In this document: positions 61,580-64,000 of the stretch, one piece after another
How the letters are laid out: each line of letters starts with the position of its first letter
How positions within the stretch are numbered: the stretch's first letter is position 1
NCBI RefSeq assembly: GCF_026340255.1
Contig: NZ_JAPEPJ010000001.1
Coordinates: 1,915,001 to 1,979,000, forward strand
From: Streptomyces sp. NBC_01408
GTDB taxonomy: Bacteria; Actinomycetota; Actinomycetes; Streptomycetales; Streptomycetaceae
Direction of reading: 5' to 3'
Length of the DNA stretch: 64,000 nucleotides
The notes under the pieces: generated by a model
Databases searched by the model: none
Told to the model about the DNA's origin: nothing
Seen by the model: only the letters and a program-made list of their open reading frames with translations
Made by a program: the position numbers and the translations under genes

Positions 61580-61921
61580 GTGGCACAGAAGGTTCAGGTC
61601 CTTCTTGTCGACGACCTCGACGGTGTCGAGGCGGACGAGACGGTGACGTTCGCTCTGGACGGCAAGACCTACGAGATCGACCTCACCACCGCCAACGCTG
61701 AAAAGCTCCGCGGTCTGCTCGAACCGTTCACCAAGGGCGGCCGCCGCACCGGTGGCCGCGCCACCTCCGCCCGTGCCAAGGGCGGCCGTGCCTCCGCGAC
61801 GACCGGAAACCCGGACACCGCCGAGATTCGCGCGTGGGCCAAGGAGAACGGTTACAACGTGAACGACCGCGGCCGTGTCCCGGCCGACATCCGCGAGGCC
61901 TACGAGAAGGCCAAGGGCTGA
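61580..61921 (+). CDS. lsr2: Nucleoid-associated protein Lsr2
   Basis: Lsr2 bridges DNA and silences AT-rich, often horizontally acquired genes, including natural-product clusters. The 113-residue protein has the N-terminal oligomerisation domain (VQVLLVDDLDGVEADETVTF), a flexible Gly/Arg/Ala linker and the C-terminal DNA-binding domain with the minor-groove motif RGR at 97-99 (NVNDRGRVPADIREAYEKA). GTG 61580. Its last codons overlap the 3' end of the convergent gene by 22 bp. The ribosome binding site lies in an inverted repeat. Confidence 0.96.
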   Translation: MAQKVQVLLVDDLDGVEADETVTFALDGKTYEIDLTTANAEKLRGLLEPFTKGGRRTGGRATSARAKGGRASATTGNPDTAEIRAWAKENGYNVNDRGRVPADIREAYEKAKG

Positions 61922-62505
61922 CCCACGGAGCCGCGCACCGGCGTGCGGGCCCTGCGTCGCAGACGCGCGCGGTGGCATTCCGTCGCCGCCGCGGCGACCA
62001 GGCGTACGAGATCGGGCCCGTGGGCGGGTCCGGTGCCCTGCCCAGGACCGGGCAGGGACGGCAGAAGCGCCTCGCATCCCCGCTCGGGGGGTCGCAGCCA
62101 CACAGCGGCCCCCCGGGGACTCTCGCCGAGGGCGGAGACCGGGGGAGCGGGGGCGGCGATCCGGCCACCCGCACCCAGGGCGGTCAGATCCAGGGCGACC
62201 CCGCCCCATTCCAGCCAGTCGAGCAACCCGTCCAGCTCCTCTGCGCTGCCCGCGGCCACCAGGAACCGCATCCGGCGCCCCGCCACCGCCACCGGACCCG
62301 TCCTGACCCGCCTGCGCAGCAGCGCCGTCCCCGCATCGGACGGCAGCTCCAGGACGTCGAACCGGGTCCCGGTGACGAGCTGGGCGGGCGGACCGTCCAC
62401 GAGGGTCCAGCCGGGCACCCGCTCGTACCAGGAGGCGTACGCGTCCTCCTCGGGCGCGACGCGGGGCGAGGGGACGCTGACGGCGCTCACGGTGCTGACG
62501 GCCAT
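61900..62505 (-). CDS. Conserved hypothetical protein
   Basis: The 201-residue protein has WYERVPGWTLVDGPPAQLVT, TRFDVLELPSDAGTALLRRR and MRFLVAAGSAEELDGLLDWL, a pattern found in Streptomyces proteins encoded between lsr2 and clpC; some are described as related to bifunctional primase-polymerase N-domains. No catalytic motif is evident. ATG 62505. Its 3' end overlaps lsr2 by 22 bp on the opposite strand, so the two transcripts are antisense to each other there. Confidence 0.75.
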   Translation of the reverse strand: MAVSTVSAVSVPSPRVAPEEDAYASWYERVPGWTLVDGPPAQLVTGTRFDVLELPSDAGTALLRRRVRTGPVAVAGRRMRFLVAAGSAEELDGLLDWLEWGGVALDLTALGAGGRIAAPAPPVSALGESPRGAAVWLRPPERGCEALLPSLPGPGQGTGPAHGPDLVRLVAAAATECHRARLRRRARTPVRGSVGQPLAFS

Positions 62506-62622
62506 GCCCGGAGCAACTCCGGAATCGGCGGCGGGTTACGGGTGTCGTGACACACCGCACCCGGTGCAATGCGGAACGTAAACATCCGTAGGGTCGCGAC
62601 CCAACATTTGAGACGCAATCGT

Positions 62623-62742
62623 GTTCGCCCGTAGCGGAGGGAACCGTCGTCACCGGCATGGAGTGTCAGTCCTTACGGGTAAGACATTCCTAGTGGATCG
62701 GGGCGACACGCTGATTTGACCGGCTTCCGTTCGCCGTCGGCG
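62623..62742 (+). promoter_or_regulatory. Two ClgR-like boxes upstream of clpC
   Basis: GTTCGC-N5-GCG occurs twice in the 463-bp gap before clpC, at 62623-62636 (GTTCGCCCGTAGCG) and 62729-62742 (GTTCGCCGTCGGCG). The ClgR regulator of clp and lon genes in actinobacteria recognises CGC-N5-GCG sites. A TTGACC -35-like element lies at 62717-62722. No gene is seen in 62506-62968. Confidence 0.55.
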
Positions 62743-62968
62743 TACACGTGTGACGGGTATCTGCCTGGCCTGCGGGAACATCGTCTCGCACCATCGGGTT
62801 GGAGCAGTTGTCGGCTCTTCAAGCCGGTTTTCCTCACCGATGTGGGGGTGAGCCGCGGACGGATGTCGGCAGTTGGAATGAGCTGTCCCGCCCCGCGGGA
62901 CTAGCATGCGGAAGGACAGGGCGGGGACCGACCCCGAACTGCCCGACCGCTCTGAGGAGCGATAAACG

Positions 62969-64000
<1,032 letters not shown>

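Overview
This is a high-GC actinobacterial chromosome segment. Gene content and order point to Streptomyces: Lsr2, ClpC, FtsH, a BldB-like DUF397 family, a TipA-like MerR regulator, an orphan NuoD, GTG and TTG starts with GGAGG Shine-Dalgarno sites, and many stop/start overlaps. From memory the block clpC-lsr2-nadC/panC-nuoD-folK-ftsH-tilS-ppa resembles a core region of S. coelicolor; this was not checked by a search. No rRNA, tRNA, CRISPR array or biosynthetic cluster was recognised.

Layout. 1-5.4 kb: an NmrA/SDR enzyme divergent from an HxlR regulator, a DUF2786 protein, then a DUF397 / anti-sigma-like ATPase / XRE-DUF5753 triad with shared operator-promoter modules. 5.4-9.3 kb: aldehyde dehydrogenase, a 165-bp MITE-like element and a class B PBP. 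9.3-16 kb: DinB-like protein, PadR regulator with a drug-type ABC exporter, TipA-like MerR, DedA and a ThrE-type exporter. 16.5-24 kb: ppa, dacB, a DUF2342 metalloprotease, tilS, hpt and ftsH. 24-30.5 kb: folate genes (folE on +; folP, a SnoaL-like gene, folB and folK on -) with DUF3180, split by a TnpB-like gene carrying an in-frame amber codon. 30.8-38.7 kb: MprF-like protein, esterase, an OpuC-type osmoprotectant ABC transporter and a coiled-coil protein. 38.7-50.3 kb: TetR, arylamine N-acetyltransferase, orphan nuoD, paired PH-domain proteins, an ECF sigma unit, a two-component system, a MidA-like methyltransferase and a secreted M28 peptidase. 50.4-51.2 kb: a decayed ArsR gene next to a giant palindrome. 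51.2-64 kb: GntR, the DUF2520-panC-nadB-nadC-coaX operon, threonine aldolase-like enzyme, small proteins, BlaI-like regulator, an ArgA-like acetyltransferase, lsr2 and the 5' part of clpC.

How the genes work together. FolE, FolP, FolB and FolK supply most of the tetrahydrofolate branch. PanC, CoaX and a possible ketopantoate reductase (DUF2520) feed CoA, co-transcribed with NAD synthesis (NadB, NadC). DacB, the PBP and DedA act on the wall or on lipid carriers. FtsH, ClpC and Lsr2 cover proteolysis and chromatin.

The most unusual content is non-coding: two near-identical ~490-bp giant palindromes lying in inverted orientation 34 kb apart; a shared 20-bp operator plus promoter spacing in front of the DUF397 and ATPase genes; the amber-interrupted TnpB-like gene; and an inverted repeat that buries the lsr2 ribosome binding site.
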